A stretch of 44,347 bases of DNA from PVC group bacterium (GCA_945898015.1 CAMDGM010000028.1:1-44347), one strand, 5' to 3'. Shown: positions 7,322 to 15,288, counted from the first letter of the stretch. Notes: generated by a model from the sequence alone, not told the origin. Translations and numbers: made by a program.

Positions 7322-8452
7322 TCAGGACCAGAGGCCGGGCACCTTTTTTCCGCAGTCGGGGCAATGGCCCTCTTTCAGGCGGTTGGCTTCCACGCGATTG
7401 CCCAGGCGTTCGATCACGACTTTTCCGCAGGCGGGGCAGGCGGTGGCTTCGCCGCCCAGTCCGGGCGCATTGCCGATGTAGACGAATTGGCACCCCTCTT
7501 TCATTGCCAGCGCGCGGGCTTTTTGAAGCGTGGCGTAAGGGGTGGGCGGCAGGTTGCGCAGGCGGTACAGGGGCGAGAAGCGGGAGAAATGGAGGGGCAC
7601 CTGGGGCCCCAGTTCCCTGGCCATCCAGGCGGCCAGCCGCTTGATTTCGTCGTCGTTGTCGTTGAGGGTCGGGATCAGGAGGGTCACCACCTCCGTCCAG
7701 GTTCCGCCAGCGGTGAGTCGTTTCAGCGTGTCCAGCACGGGTTGCAGCCGCCCGCCGCAGGTCTCCCGGTAAAAGGAATCCGAAAAGCTTTTCAGGTCGA
7801 TCTTGACGGCCGTGAGCAGCGGGGCGAGGGCGGCCAGGGCGGGTGCGGAGATGAATCCATTGGAGACCATGACGCTGCCGAGTCCGAGGTCCCGCGCCGC
7901 GCGGGCGCAGTCGGCCATGTATTCGTAATACACGGTGGGTTCCGTGTAGGTGAAGGCGAGCAGGCCGCAGCCGGACTCCCTGGCGCTCTGGGCGATCTCG
8001 GCCGGCGTGCGGAGCGGCGCCGCCACGTCGCCGGGCGCGGCCTGGGAGATGTCATAGTTCTGGCAGAACGCGCAGATGAAATTGCAGCCGACGGTGGCGA
8101 GCGAGAAGGCCCGGGCGCCGGGATGGACATGAAAGAAGGGCTTTTTCTCGATGGGGTCGACGTTGAGCGCGATCGGCCGGCCGTAGACGAGGGTGTAGAG
8201 CGTGCCGCCCCGGTTTTCCCGGGCCCGGCAGAATCCGTGCCGGCCCGGTGGAATCACGCACCCGCGCGGGCAGAGCCCGCAGCGGACGCCCAGGCCCCCG
8301 GTCTTTTCGTAAAACAAGGCTTCATGCAGCGGCGTTGCTGCCGGTGCGGCGGCGGGGTCGGCCCGTCCGAGCGTGCAGCCGGCGGCGGCGAGTGCGCAGC
8401 CCGTCAGGAAGTGACGGCGGGTCAGCGGTCTCTCATGGAAGGCCTGGGTCAT
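7322..8452 (-). CDS. amrS: AmmeMemoRadiSam system radical SAM enzyme with Tat signal
   Basis: 376 residues from ATG 8452. A longer frame to 8542 would overlap lipA and bury the signal. The N-terminus reads LTRRHFLTGCALAAAGC: a twin-arginine motif, hydrophobic stretch and a lipobox-like Cys. The mature part has a CGLCPRGC cluster near residue 57, the radical SAM CxxxCxxC (CNFICAFC) near 122, and a C-terminal zinc-ribbon-like CPACGK...CPDCGKK. The family partners genomically with Memo and AMMECR1, both present in the facing gene. An exported 4Fe-4S SAM enzyme is puzzling because SAM and low-potential electrons are cytoplasmic; Tat export of the folded, loaded enzyme is one way to explain it. 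Confidence 0.87.
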   Translation of the reverse strand: MTQAFHERPLTRRHFLTGCALAAAGCTLGRADPAAAPAATPLHEALFYEKTGGLGVRCGLCPRGCVIPPGRHGFCRARENRGGTLYTLVYGRPIALNVDPIEKKPFFHVHPGARAFSLATVGCNFICAFCQNYDISQAAPGDVAAPLRTPAEIAQSARESGCGLLAFTYTEPTVYYEYMADCARAARDLGLGSVMVSNGFISAPALAALAPLLTAVKIDLKSFSDSFYRETCGGRLQPVLDTLKRLTAGGTWTEVVTLLIPTLNDNDDEIKRLAAWMARELGPQVPLHFSRFSPLYRLRNLPPTPYATLQKARALAMKEGCQFVYIGNAPGLGGEATACPACGKVVIERLGNRVEANRLKEGHCPDCGKKVPGLWS

Positions 8453-8523
8453 GGGAATAGAATACCGCAAGTGGCGGCATTCCGCATTTCTTTTTACAGG
8501 GGATCGGTGGTAGACTCGCTGGC

Positions 8524-9393
8524 ATGACACGTCTTCCTCCATGGATCCGGGTGCGGTTGTCCCAGACGGACGACCTGGCCTCGGTGCAGCGCATTCTCGA
8601 CAGCGGCCGCCTGAACACGGTGTGCCAGGGCGCGCAGTGTCCCAACCGGCACGAGTGTTATGGCCGCGGCACGGCCACGTTCATGATCCTGGGCGACACC
8701 TGCACCCGGGCCTGCCGGTTCTGTGCCGTGGGGCATGGCCGGCCGGCGCCCGTGGACGCCGGCGAGCCGGCGCGACTCGCCGCGGCCGCCGCCGAGATGA
8801 AGCTGAAGCATGTGGTGGTGACCAGCGTCACCCGCGATGATCTGCCCGATGGGGGGGCCTCGGTGTTTGCGGCGGTGATCCGCGAGTTGCGCACGAGCGT
8901 GCCGCAGGCCTCTATCGAGGTGCTGATTCCGGATTTCAAAGGGGAACCTGATCCCTTGCGCGTGGTGCTGGAGGCTGGTCCCGATGTGTTGAATCATAAC
9001 CTTGAGACGGTCCGGCGCCTTCAGGGCACGGTTCGCCCGCAGGCCGATTATGACCGCTCGCTCGGCGTGTTGCGCGCCGCGGCGGCGTGGCGCGGGCGGG
9101 GGCCGGTGCACGTCAAGTCCGGGCTGATGGTGGGCTTGGGCGAGACGGATGCCGAGGTGGACGAGGCGATGGCGGATTTGCGGGCGGCGGGGGTGGTTTT
9201 TTTGACGATCGGCCAATATCTGGCGCCGTCGGCGGGGCATATTCCGGTGGCGCGGTATGTCACGCCCGGGCAATTTGAGGTCTTTGGAACGCGCGCGTTG
9301 GAGCTCGGATTCAAAGGGGTGGCGTCGGCGCCCCTGGTCCGCTCCTCCTACCGCGCCGAGCGGATGCTGGAACACAAGCGGGTGGAAAGGTGA
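8524..9393 (+). CDS. lipA: Lipoyl synthase
   Basis: 289 residues. Inserts two sulfurs into the octanoyl chain on lipoyl domains of 2-oxoacid dehydrogenases. Both iron-sulfur clusters are readable: the auxiliary-cluster motif C34-x4-C39-x5-C45 (CQGAQCPNRHEC) and the radical SAM motif C60-x3-C64-x2-C67 (CTRACRFC). The conserved C-terminal RSSY is at VRSSYRAE, whose Ser ligates the auxiliary cluster in known enzymes. Length is normal for the family. No lipB is visible. It is divergent from amrS with a 71-bp gap and is followed four bases later by the methylase gene, likely the same transcript. Confidence 0.95.
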   Translation: MTRLPPWIRVRLSQTDDLASVQRILDSGRLNTVCQGAQCPNRHECYGRGTATFMILGDTCTRACRFCAVGHGRPAPVDAGEPARLAAAAAEMKLKHVVVTSVTRDDLPDGGASVFAAVIRELRTSVPQASIEVLIPDFKGEPDPLRVVLEAGPDVLNHNLETVRRLQGTVRPQADYDRSLGVLRAAAAWRGRGPVHVKSGLMVGLGETDAEVDEAMADLRAAGVVFLTIGQYLAPSAGHIPVARYVTPGQFEVFGTRALELGFKGVASAPLVRSSYRAERMLEHKRVER

Positions 9394-9397
9394 AGTT

Positions 9398-10153
9398 ATG
9401 ACCGAGTCTCGCGACGAGGAACAGGCGGTTTACGGGTTGCGCACATGCCGGGCGATTTTTGATGCCCGGCGGGACGACATCGTCCGCATTTTTTACCGGG
9501 CCGACCGTCTTCGCGCCCTGGCGCACATCTTGAAATGGGCCGCGGCGCAGAGGCTGGTGTACCGCGAGCTGAAGGATGAGGAGCTGCAGCGCGTGGCCGG
9601 GGGGTTGCACCATGAGGGCGTGGTGATGGAGGTGCGGCCGCGGATGGTGCGGCGGTTCACGGTGGAAAGCATCCGGCCGGGCACGAACTGGGTGGCGGTG
9701 GACCGCGTGGAGAATCCCCACAACCTGGGCGCGATTGTGCGCTCCTGCGCGTTTTTCGGGATTGAAGGGCTGGTCATGGGCGGGCAGGAGCCCGACACGC
9801 GGCTCAGCAGCGCCTTTCTCCGCATGTCCGAGGGCGGGGCGGAGCGGATCAGCGTGTTTGCCACGCTGCACCTGACGCCGTGCCTGGAGGAGATGAAGGC
9901 CAAGGGTCTGGCCGTGATCGGGCTGGAGACGGACGTCCCCCGGCGGCTGGGCGCGGATCCGCTGCCCCGGCCGGCCTGTCTCGTTTTCGGGAACGAGAAC
10001 GAGGGCCTGTCCAAGTCGGTGCGGCAGGCCTGCACCGGGCTGGTCGCGATTCCGGGCGCGTGGGAGGGCGGGTCCCTCAACGTGTCCGTGAGCGTGGGAA
10101 TCGCCCTGGCGGCGCTTGCGCAGGGTGCAAGCGGGACTAAAAGCAGTCGCTGA
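9398..10153 (+). CDS. TrmH/SpoU-family RNA 2'-O-methyltransferase
   Basis: 251 residues from ATG 9398, preceded by GGAAAGG and placed four bases after lipA. An N-terminal substrate-binding domain (SpoU_sub_bind-like, about residues 10-85, containing VYGLRTCRAIF) precedes the SPOUT catalytic domain. The three SPOUT motifs are visible: ENPHNLGAIVRSC (motif 1, Asn and Arg), LVFGNENEGLS (motif 2, SAM-binding) and GGSLNVSVSVGIAL (motif 3, knot). It methylates ribose in tRNA or rRNA; the target base cannot be told from sequence (RlmB-like and TrmH-like members both fit). Confidence 0.9.
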   Translation: MTESRDEEQAVYGLRTCRAIFDARRDDIVRIFYRADRLRALAHILKWAAAQRLVYRELKDEELQRVAGGLHHEGVVMEVRPRMVRRFTVESIRPGTNWVAVDRVENPHNLGAIVRSCAFFGIEGLVMGGQEPDTRLSSAFLRMSEGGAERISVFATLHLTPCLEEMKAKGLAVIGLETDVPRRLGADPLPRPACLVFGNENEGLSKSVRQACTGLVAIPGAWEGGSLNVSVSVGIALAALAQGASGTKSSR

Positions 10154-10231
10154 AGAGAAATTGCGGGCACCCGGGGAGTCTCTCTGCGTTATGGCGCTTT
10201 TGTTTTGCGGGTGAGTTGTCGGTTGAGCTGG

Positions 10232-10445
10232 GTGCGGCGTTCCGGCCGTAATCGGGCGGTCGCTTTTCCGCGCTGAGGGGCTCCGGCTGGATGAGCCGGG
10301 ACCCTTATTCCACGTCTCATCGCCGGCGCCCCTCATCATCGGAAAATCGTCTCGCCCTATTCCGGCTGACGGAACGCCGCACCCGAAACGCCTCGCGCGC
10401 CCGCGATCTGTCGATCCGCTCGGGCGGCGCGCGACGGCGGTTCCC
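10232..10445 (+). repeat. Structured dispersed repeat, copy C
   Basis: Same fold as copies A, B and D with different paired bases. P1 is 10232-10244 with 10370-10382. P2 is TTTTCCG/CGGAAAA (10264-10270 with 10340-10346). P3 is 10275-10281/10328-10334, 10283-10287/10322-10326 and 10290-10295/10316-10321, again with a TG bulge. The P4 hairpin is 10393-10400 with 10427-10434. Relative to copy A, the P1 pair at position 11 changes from T-A to C-G, and most of P3 is rewritten while remaining paired. Confidence 0.85.
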
Positions 10446-10606
10446 AAAGAAACCGCCCGCCGACCTGTTCAAAATTCGGGTGACTTACCCTTGACGCTCT
10501 TCAGACAGGACTTGGCGGGCTTGATCCTTATCTTATGCGGTTGCCGGGCCGCTCCACCTTCTGAATCCTGACGCAACGCGGGGGGCCGGCCAAAACAAAC
10601 AAGGGG

Positions 10607-10635
10607 TTGAACGTTCCCTCGTGGTGGCGTAAAAT
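10607..10635 (+). promoter_or_regulatory. Sigma70-like promoter TTGAAC-17-TAAAAT
   Basis: The -35 is TTGAAC (10607-10612) and the -10 is TAAAAT (10630-10635), with an exact 17-bp spacer. It lies 24 bp before the start codon of the antitoxin stub and about 100 bp before the nitroreductase, so it probably survives as the nitroreductase promoter after decay of the original first gene. Confidence 0.6.
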
Positions 10636-10659
10636 AGGGTCGAAACGAAGGAATAAGCC

Positions 10660-10710
10660 ATGTCTATCTCGTTGCCGCTGGATAAGATGTCGATTCCGGA
10701 TTCTGTTTGA
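10660..10710 (+). pseudogene. Truncated addiction-module antitoxin stub (16 aa)
   Basis: The frame ATG 10660 to TGA 10708-10710 encodes MSISLPLDKMSIPDSV, with an AAGGAA-type ribosome-binding site before it. The sequence resembles the N-terminus of the small RelE/ParE-partner antitoxins (putative addiction module component family, around 70 residues, typically PLDxMSxxEKLxLME). Everything after about residue 14 is missing and no toxin follows. Alternatively it is a chance leader peptide; the match is short. Confidence 0.4.
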
Positions 10711-10734
10711 GTTGCCCTGAGTGAGGATGGTTTC

Positions 10735-11271
10735 ATGAGTGGATTCAGCGAACTGGTTGCCGCGCGGTACAGTTGCCGGGCGTACCGGACCGACCCGGTT
10801 CCCCGGGCGGCGGTGGAGCAGATCCTGGAGGCGGCGCGCCTGGCGCCGTCCGCCTGCAACCGGCAGCCGTGGCGTTTTGCGGCCGTGCTGGAAGCGGATA
10901 TCCGGGCCCGGTTGCTGGACGAGGGGATTCTGCCGGGGCTGGGCATGACGTGGGCGGCGGCGGCTCCGGTCATTCTGGCGCTGGGCATGAAGAAGTCGTT
11001 CCTCACGCATCGGGTGGCGCCGTTGTTGTCAGACGTGGAATATCCCTTGCTGGACCTGGGCATTGCGGGGGAGCATGCGGTCCTGAAGGCGACGGAGCTG
11101 GGGCTGGGCACCTGCTGGATCGGGTGGATCCGGCCGAAAGAGGTTCGCCGGATCGTGGGCTGGCCGGCCGATATCCAGCCGCAGTCCCTGATCACGGTGG
11201 GTTGGCCCGCCGGACCCCGGGCCCGCGTCACCCCGCGCCTGCCTCTGGATGAAATCGTCACCTGGCGATAA
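10735..11271 (+). CDS. Nitroreductase-family flavoprotein
   Basis: 178 residues, compact for the family (often 170-220). Typical FMN-binding signatures are visible: an N-terminal RYSCRAYR (phosphate-contacting Arg/Ser), LAPSACNRQPWRF (isoalloxazine/phosphate loop) and the helix LGIAGEHAVLKATELGLGTCWIG (dimer/FMN site). It probably uses NAD(P)H to reduce a small-molecule substrate; the substrate is unknown. The start follows GTGAGGATG within a plausible spacing. It is the only intact metabolic gene in an otherwise decayed stretch. Confidence 0.88.
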   Translation: MSGFSELVAARYSCRAYRTDPVPRAAVEQILEAARLAPSACNRQPWRFAAVLEADIRARLLDEGILPGLGMTWAAAAPVILALGMKKSFLTHRVAPLLSDVEYPLLDLGIAGEHAVLKATELGLGTCWIGWIRPKEVRRIVGWPADIQPQSLITVGWPAGPRARVTPRLPLDEIVTWR

Positions 11272-11400
11272 ACAGGTCAACGGTTCAGCGGTTGGCGGAG
11301 AAGAAAATTTGCGGTGGAACACGGCGAACGGGGGGCCGGTAAAACACGGTAAGAGAAAACGGTGCGGAAAGCCCGCGCCTCGACTGGAGGTTCGCCGCAG
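11272..11400. other. Short spacer, nothing recognised
   Basis: 129 bp between the convergent ends of the nitroreductase and brnA genes. It includes a low-complexity stretch (CACGGTAAGAGAAAACGG) of the kind found in generic dispersed repeats. No gene or hairpin was supported. Confidence 0.4.
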
Positions 11401-11628
11401 CTATGCGGGTGTTTTTTCCAGGCGATCCGCGATCCAAACCTTGATGATGGATTGTCGTGTCACACCGAGTCGTTTAGCTTCCTTGTCCAAGGAGCCGATC
11501 ATCCATTCCGGGAAATCGACATTCACACGTCTGGGCTGTTGGCCCGGACGCCGTGCCCGGGTGAGATCGAGCACCTGCGTGACATCCTCACCCCGATCAA
11601 ACTTCGCATCAAACTCCTTCGCCTTCAT
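11401..11628 (-). CDS. brnA: BrnA-type antitoxin
   Basis: 75 residues from ATG 11628, with AAAGGAGG 11 bases upstream. A longer frame begins at 11673, but this start matches the family and overlaps the toxin frame as brnTA operons do. The C-terminal half (RRVNVDFPEWMIGSLDKEAKRLGVTRQSIIKVWIADRLEK) is a ribbon-helix-helix DNA-binding domain as in BrnA/CopG-type antitoxins, which bind the toxin and repress their own promoter. The cognate toxin is internally deleted, so this appears to be an orphan repressor/antitoxin. Confidence 0.8.
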   Translation of the reverse strand: MKAKEFDAKFDRGEDVTQVLDLTRARRPGQQPRRVNVDFPEWMIGSLDKEAKRLGVTRQSIIKVWIADRLEKTPA

Positions 11629-11773
11629 AAAGCTCAACCTCCTTTCGGCTTGCTGGTCGAGCCGGAATCTCAAGCCGATCCGGGTCTAACCAAACCGCTT
11701 GCGCACCGGAAAAGTCGAGTCCGTGCTTCACCCGGTTACCGGCGCTCTTGCGGTTGTCGAACTCAAATTTCAT
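11609..11773 (-). pseudogene. brnT: BrnT toxin with internal in-frame deletion
   Basis: 54 residues from ATG 11773 to TGA 11609. The N-terminal 39 residues (MKFEFDNRKSAGNRVKHGLD, then a stretch ending WLDPDRLEIPAR) are a clear BrnT start. The frame then jumps directly to PASRKEVELYEG, which corresponds to the C-terminal end of BrnT. The family is about 90-95 residues, so roughly 40 central residues, including the RNase-fold beta-sheet core, are missing without loss of frame. The 20-base overlap with brnA is retained. The product cannot be a functional RelE-fold RNase as known, though it might still be bound by the antitoxin. Confidence 0.78.
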
Positions 11774-11784
11774 CGAGTATATTA

Positions 11785-11812
11785 TTTGTACCTATTTTGC
11801 CTGGAACGTCAA
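11785..11812 (-). promoter_or_regulatory. Likely brnTA promoter (TTGACG-16-TACAAA)
   Basis: On the minus strand the -35 TTGACG (11807-11812) and -10 TACAAA (11785-11790) are 16 bp apart, and the -10 lies just upstream of the brnT start at 11773. The AT-rich stretch here (11774-11800) contrasts with the surrounding GC-rich DNA, as expected for an antitoxin-repressed promoter. Confidence 0.45.
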
Positions 11813-12579
11813 TGATTTATCAATGGCGAACGTTTCCGATCGGCATGAGCCGCGCCAGCGGCGATACGCCGGAGCATGTGGTTGGCTCCAATCATGTTTG
11901 CTGTTCAGGTTGATGCTTGTCCGATCCAGAAACCGCGAATGGACACGAATCAACACGAATTCTTGCGCTGGCTGTTCTTTCCTCAAATCATTTTATTGCG
12001 GGGCAGCCCCGCGCCCCCGCTCTGTGGCGCGCGTCGCGCCCCGTTATCTCGATTTTTCGCATCTCTGCTTTCCAACAGTGTAATAGGCTTAAGTCATCCT
12101 CGTAAACAGCAAATCAACGATTTGAATCTTCCGGTTTGCAAGCCTTGAGTGTCAAACTCCGGTTTTGGGCAACGCCTTTATTGGATCCGCGCTCCCTCCG
12201 CTTCGCTCTGGACGGACGGGCTGAATTTGATATCCGGTTTCAGAGACAAAGGGGGAATGTCATGTTGACCAAGAAAGCCGCCGCGAATGCCACGGCCGCC
12301 GAGGCCTGAGGAGAGAAGAATTAACTACGAAACACGCGGAAGGCGCGAAAGGAGAAGAGGGCGGGGAAGCCCCGTGCCCCGGATTCCCTCTAAAGGCCAG
12401 CGTCAGTCTTGTTGTGATGAGGAATCCGCCCCCGGCGCGGGTGCCGAAATCGAATCCGAGGCTTGGGTGGGCATCATCGTGTTTTTATCTTTGCTGGATA
12501 TGAGGCCGATTTGAATCCCCGTATTGACTTTCAGGCTGTTTCCGCGCATCTTGGAACGGCTTAACGAGAGGACGGAATC
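11813..12579. other. Gene-free region with repeat debris
   Basis: About 770 bp without a credible gene. It contains a generic dispersed word near 11936-11963 (GAATGGACACGAATCAACAC) and a related word at about 12319-12350 (ACGAAACACGCGGAAGGCG), both of types I recall from bacterial intergenic DNA. There is also a GC hairpin around 11999-12015. A 15-codon frame (12262-12309, MLTKKAAANATAAEA) has a GGGGGA site before it but no recognisable homology and is not called as a gene. The region looks like a site of repeated insertion and decay. Confidence 0.5.
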
Positions 12580-13329
12580 ATGGCCAGGATACAACTAAAA
12601 TTGGGCGTCAACATCGATCACGTGGCCACGCTCCGGCAGGCCCGCGGAACGACTTATCCGTCGGTCACGGACGCCGCGGCGGAATGCGAGGCGGCGGGCT
12701 GCCATGGCATCACCGTGCATTTGCGCGAGGACCGGCGCCATATCCAGGACGCGGATGTCCGCGCCCTGAGCCGGGTGCTGAATGTGCCGCTCAACCTGGA
12801 AATGGCTAACGCGGCGCCCATTGTGAAAATCGCTTTGGAATTGCAGCCCGACGAGGTGTGCCTGGTTCCCGAGAAGCGCCAGGAACTGACCACCGAAGGC
12901 GGCTTAAATGTCACGGGCTCCAAAAAGGCTTTGCGGGCCACGGTCCAAAAGCTTGCCGGCGCCGGCATCGTGGTCAGCCTGTTTGTGGATCCGGATGAGC
13001 CTCAGCTTCTGGCGGCGGCTGAAATTGGCGCGCCGTATGTGGAGTTGCATACCGGCCGTTTTTGCGATTGCGAAGGCGATGACGCCGCGTGCGAGCTGGA
13101 TCGGCTGATCCGGGGCGCGGAGGTGGCGCACCGGGCCGGCTTGCGCGTCAACGCCGGGCATGGAATCAACTTGTCCAACATCGGCCGTATTCTGGAGATT
13201 CCGCATCTTGAAACGCTCAACATCGGGCACAGCATTGTGGCCCGCGCCGTGTTTACGGGGCTTCGGAACGCGGTGAAGGAGATGCGGGCGGCCATGGCGC
13301 CGTATGCGGGGGGGCGCTCATGTGTGTGA
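12580..13329 (+). CDS. pdxJ: Pyridoxine 5'-phosphate synthase
   Basis: 249 residues, a normal length. It condenses 1-deoxyxylulose 5-phosphate with 3-amino-2-oxopropyl phosphate in DXP-dependent vitamin B6 synthesis. Characteristic motifs are LGVNIDHVATLRQARG at the N-terminus, GITVHLREDRRHIQ (catalytic His and Arg region), LVPEKRQELTTEGG (Glu in the active site) and RVNAGHGINLSNI near the C-terminus. GAGAGGA lies seven bases before ATG 12580. It overlaps acpS by ten bases; this pdxJ-acpS arrangement is widespread in bacteria. It is the first gene of a four-gene operon. Confidence 0.96.
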   Translation: MARIQLKLGVNIDHVATLRQARGTTYPSVTDAAAECEAAGCHGITVHLREDRRHIQDADVRALSRVLNVPLNLEMANAAPIVKIALELQPDEVCLVPEKRQELTTEGGLNVTGSKKALRATVQKLAGAGIVVSLFVDPDEPQLLAAAEIGAPYVELHTGRFCDCEGDDAACELDRLIRGAEVAHRAGLRVNAGHGINLSNIGRILEIPHLETLNIGHSIVARAVFTGLRNAVKEMRAAMAPYAGGRSCV

Positions 13330-13718
13330 TTGGAATCGGCATTGACCTGGTGGATACGGCCCGGTTCAAGGCAACGCTGGCGCGGTGGGATCGCCGGTTC
13401 ATCAAGCGGATGTTCCTGGAGGGCGAGCAGGCGTATTGTGACGCCACGTCCCAGCCGTGGATGCATTATGCGGCGCGGTTTGCCGTCAAGGAAGCCGTGG
13501 CCAAGGCCTTTGCCACGGGCATCGGGTCGCGGCTGAGCTGGCTGGATATCGAGGTGATCCGGGATGCGGCCACCGGCGCGCCGTCAATTGCGCTGAGCGC
13601 GCAGGGCCGCGCCCTGGCGGACAGCCTCGGGGTCCGGAATGTGTTGATCAGTATTTCGCACACGGGTTCGCAGGCGATCGCCCAGGCGGTCCTGGCGGGC
13701 GCCTGCGGCAAGGAGTGA
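13320..13718 (+). CDS. acpS: Holo-[acyl-carrier-protein] synthase
   Basis: 132 residues. It transfers 4'-phosphopantetheine from CoA to a serine of acyl carrier protein. GIGIDLVDTARF contains the Mg-binding Asp, and ARFAVKEAVAKAFATGIG contains the second metal-binding Glu and the CoA-binding lysines. The C-terminal LISISHTGSQAIAQAV is the usual terminal strand pair. The start codon lies within the end of pdxJ, implying translational coupling. The neighbouring nnr gene is also a common acpS partner. Confidence 0.95.
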   Translation: MCVIGIGIDLVDTARFKATLARWDRRFIKRMFLEGEQAYCDATSQPWMHYAARFAVKEAVAKAFATGIGSRLSWLDIEVIRDAATGAPSIALSAQGRALADSLGVRNVLISISHTGSQAIAQAVLAGACGKE

Positions 13719-13722
13719 GACG

Positions 13723-15288
13723 ATGAAAGCGGTAACCGCAGCCCAGATGCGCGAGTTGGACCAGAAGCTGACGATCGATTTCGGCATGAGCGCCGAGGCG
13801 CTCATGGATCGCGCCGGATTCGGTGTGGCCCGCGCGGTGCAGAACCTGGCCGACCGGGCCGGATTCACGGATCCGGTGATCCAGGTTTTTGCCGGCCGGG
13901 GCAATAACGGAGGCGACGCCTTTGTGGCGGCCCGCTATCTGGCGGAAGAGGATTACGAGGTTGAGGTGTGGATGGCGGGCACGGCCCGCGACCTGGACGG
14001 GGAAGCGCTTCGCGCGCACGGCCTGCTCAAGGCCGCCAAGATCAAATGCACGGAGCTGGCGACGCGGGGCGATTGGGACCGCCTGCTGAACGAGATGCCG
14101 GGCGGGGATATCCTGGTGGACGGCCTGCTGGGCACCGGGATCACGGGCCCGGCCCGCGGTCCGGTGGCGGGCGCCATCCGGTACATCAACTCCAACGCGA
14201 GCCGGGGGTTTGTGGTGGCCATCGACCTGCCCTCCGGGTTGAACGCGGATACCGGCGCGGCCCCGGGGGATGTGGTTTTTGCGGATGAGACCGTGACGAT
14301 CGGGCTGCCCAAGAAGGGGCTTCTTCTGCCGCGGGCGATCGAATACACGGGCTGCCTGGAGGTGGTGGACATCGGGATTCCATGGGAGCTGATCGAGCCG
14401 ATCGAGCCGGGCCGGGAGTTGATTACGGCGGCGGACCTGCGGTCCTTCATGCCCCGGCGCCTGCGCATGACGCACAAGGGCACCTACGGGCACGCCCTCA
14501 TCCTGGCGGGCTCCTGCGACTATCCGGGGGCGGCGCGGCTGGCTCTGGGGGGGGCCTTGCGGTCCGGGGCGGGGCTGGTTTCCGCCTATGTGCCGGAAGG
14601 CATCCGCGACATTGTGGCCGGGTTCATGCCGGAGGCCATCGTCCGGGGCGCGCCGATGACCGACACGGGCTCCATGGCCGCCTCGGCATGGGATCTGGCC
14701 AAGGCCCGTATTTCCGAATTTTCGGCCATCCTGATCGGGCCCGGAATGACATCCCATCCCGAGACGAAAGCGCTGGTCCTGCGTGTTCTGGCGGAAAGCC
14801 CGATTCCCGTGGTGCTCGACGCGGACGCGTTGAATGTGCTGGCGGGTCAAGCCGGGCTGGTGGCCAAGGCCAAAAGCGCGGTGGTCCTGACGCCGCATCC
14901 GGGCGAGCTGGGCCGCCTGCTGGGCTGTTCCTCCGCGGTGGTGCAGGAGGAGCGGGAGGCGACCTTGCTGAAGATTGTTGAAAAGACGGGCGCCACGGTG
15001 GTGCTGAAGGGCGCGGGGACCCTGGTGGCCACGCCCGGGAAGTCCGTCCACATGAATATGAGCGGCAATCCGGGCATGGCCACGGGTGGCACCGGCGATG
15101 TTTTGGCCGGCCTCATGGTCAGCCTGATGGCCCAGGGGCTCGAGCCCTTCGATGCGGCCCGGGCGGCGGTGTATCTGCACGGCCATGCGGGCGACAGTGT
15201 GGCCTTGCGCGGTTCGCAGCATACGTTGATGGCGTCCGACCTGATCGGGGAGTTGACGGGCGTATTCCGGGAGTTGATGCTGCGGTGA
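13723..15288 (+). CDS. nnr: Bifunctional NAD(P)H-hydrate epimerase/dehydratase
   Basis: 521 residues. The N-terminal YjeF_N domain (about 1-220, with FAGRGNNGGDAFVAARYL and AIDLPSGLNADTG) epimerises damaged NAD(P)HX. The C-terminal ribokinase-like domain (about 230-521, with HKGTYGHALILAGS, LTPHPGELGRLLG and GNPGMATGGTGDVLAGL) dehydrates S-NAD(P)HX using ADP. Domain order and length match bacterial Nnr fusions. It starts four bases after acpS, with a GGAGTGAG site. Its stop overlaps a possible GTG start of mazG (GTGA at 15285-15288). Confidence 0.95.
   Translation: MKAVTAAQMRELDQKLTIDFGMSAEALMDRAGFGVARAVQNLADRAGFTDPVIQVFAGRGNNGGDAFVAARYLAEEDYEVEVWMAGTARDLDGEALRAHGLLKAAKIKCTELATRGDWDRLLNEMPGGDILVDGLLGTGITGPARGPVAGAIRYINSNASRGFVVAIDLPSGLNADTGAAPGDVVFADETVTIGLPKKGLLLPRAIEYTGCLEVVDIGIPWELIEPIEPGRELITAADLRSFMPRRLRMTHKGTYGHALILAGSCDYPGAARLALGGALRSGAGLVSAYVPEGIRDIVAGFMPEAIVRGAPMTDTGSMAASAWDLAKARISEFSAILIGPGMTSHPETKALVLRVLAESPIPVVLDADALNVLAGQAGLVAKAKSAVVLTPHPGELGRLLGCSSAVVQEEREATLLKIVEKTGATVVLKGAGTLVATPGKSVHMNMSGNPGMATGGTGDVLAGLMVSLMAQGLEPFDAARAAVYLHGHAGDSVALRGSQHTLMASDLIGELTGVFRELMLR

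Larger units (their letters stand above)
10154..10734. other. Gene-poor spacer after the methylase gene
   Basis: The spacer contains repeat copy C (10232-10445), a clear sigma70-like promoter (10607-10635) and a 16-codon antitoxin stub (10660-10710). Nothing else was recognised; the open frames through the repeat are composition artefacts. No intrinsic terminator with a T run was found after the methylase gene. Confidence 0.7.

Noticed and set aside
8453..8542. Upstream extension of the radical SAM gene to 8542
   Set aside because: It would overlap the start of lipA and place 30 unrelated residues before a clear Tat signal.
12262..12309. 15-codon frame MLTKKAAANATAAEA with a GGGGGA site
   Set aside because: Too short, with no recognisable family and low complexity; probably chance or an unidentifiable remnant.
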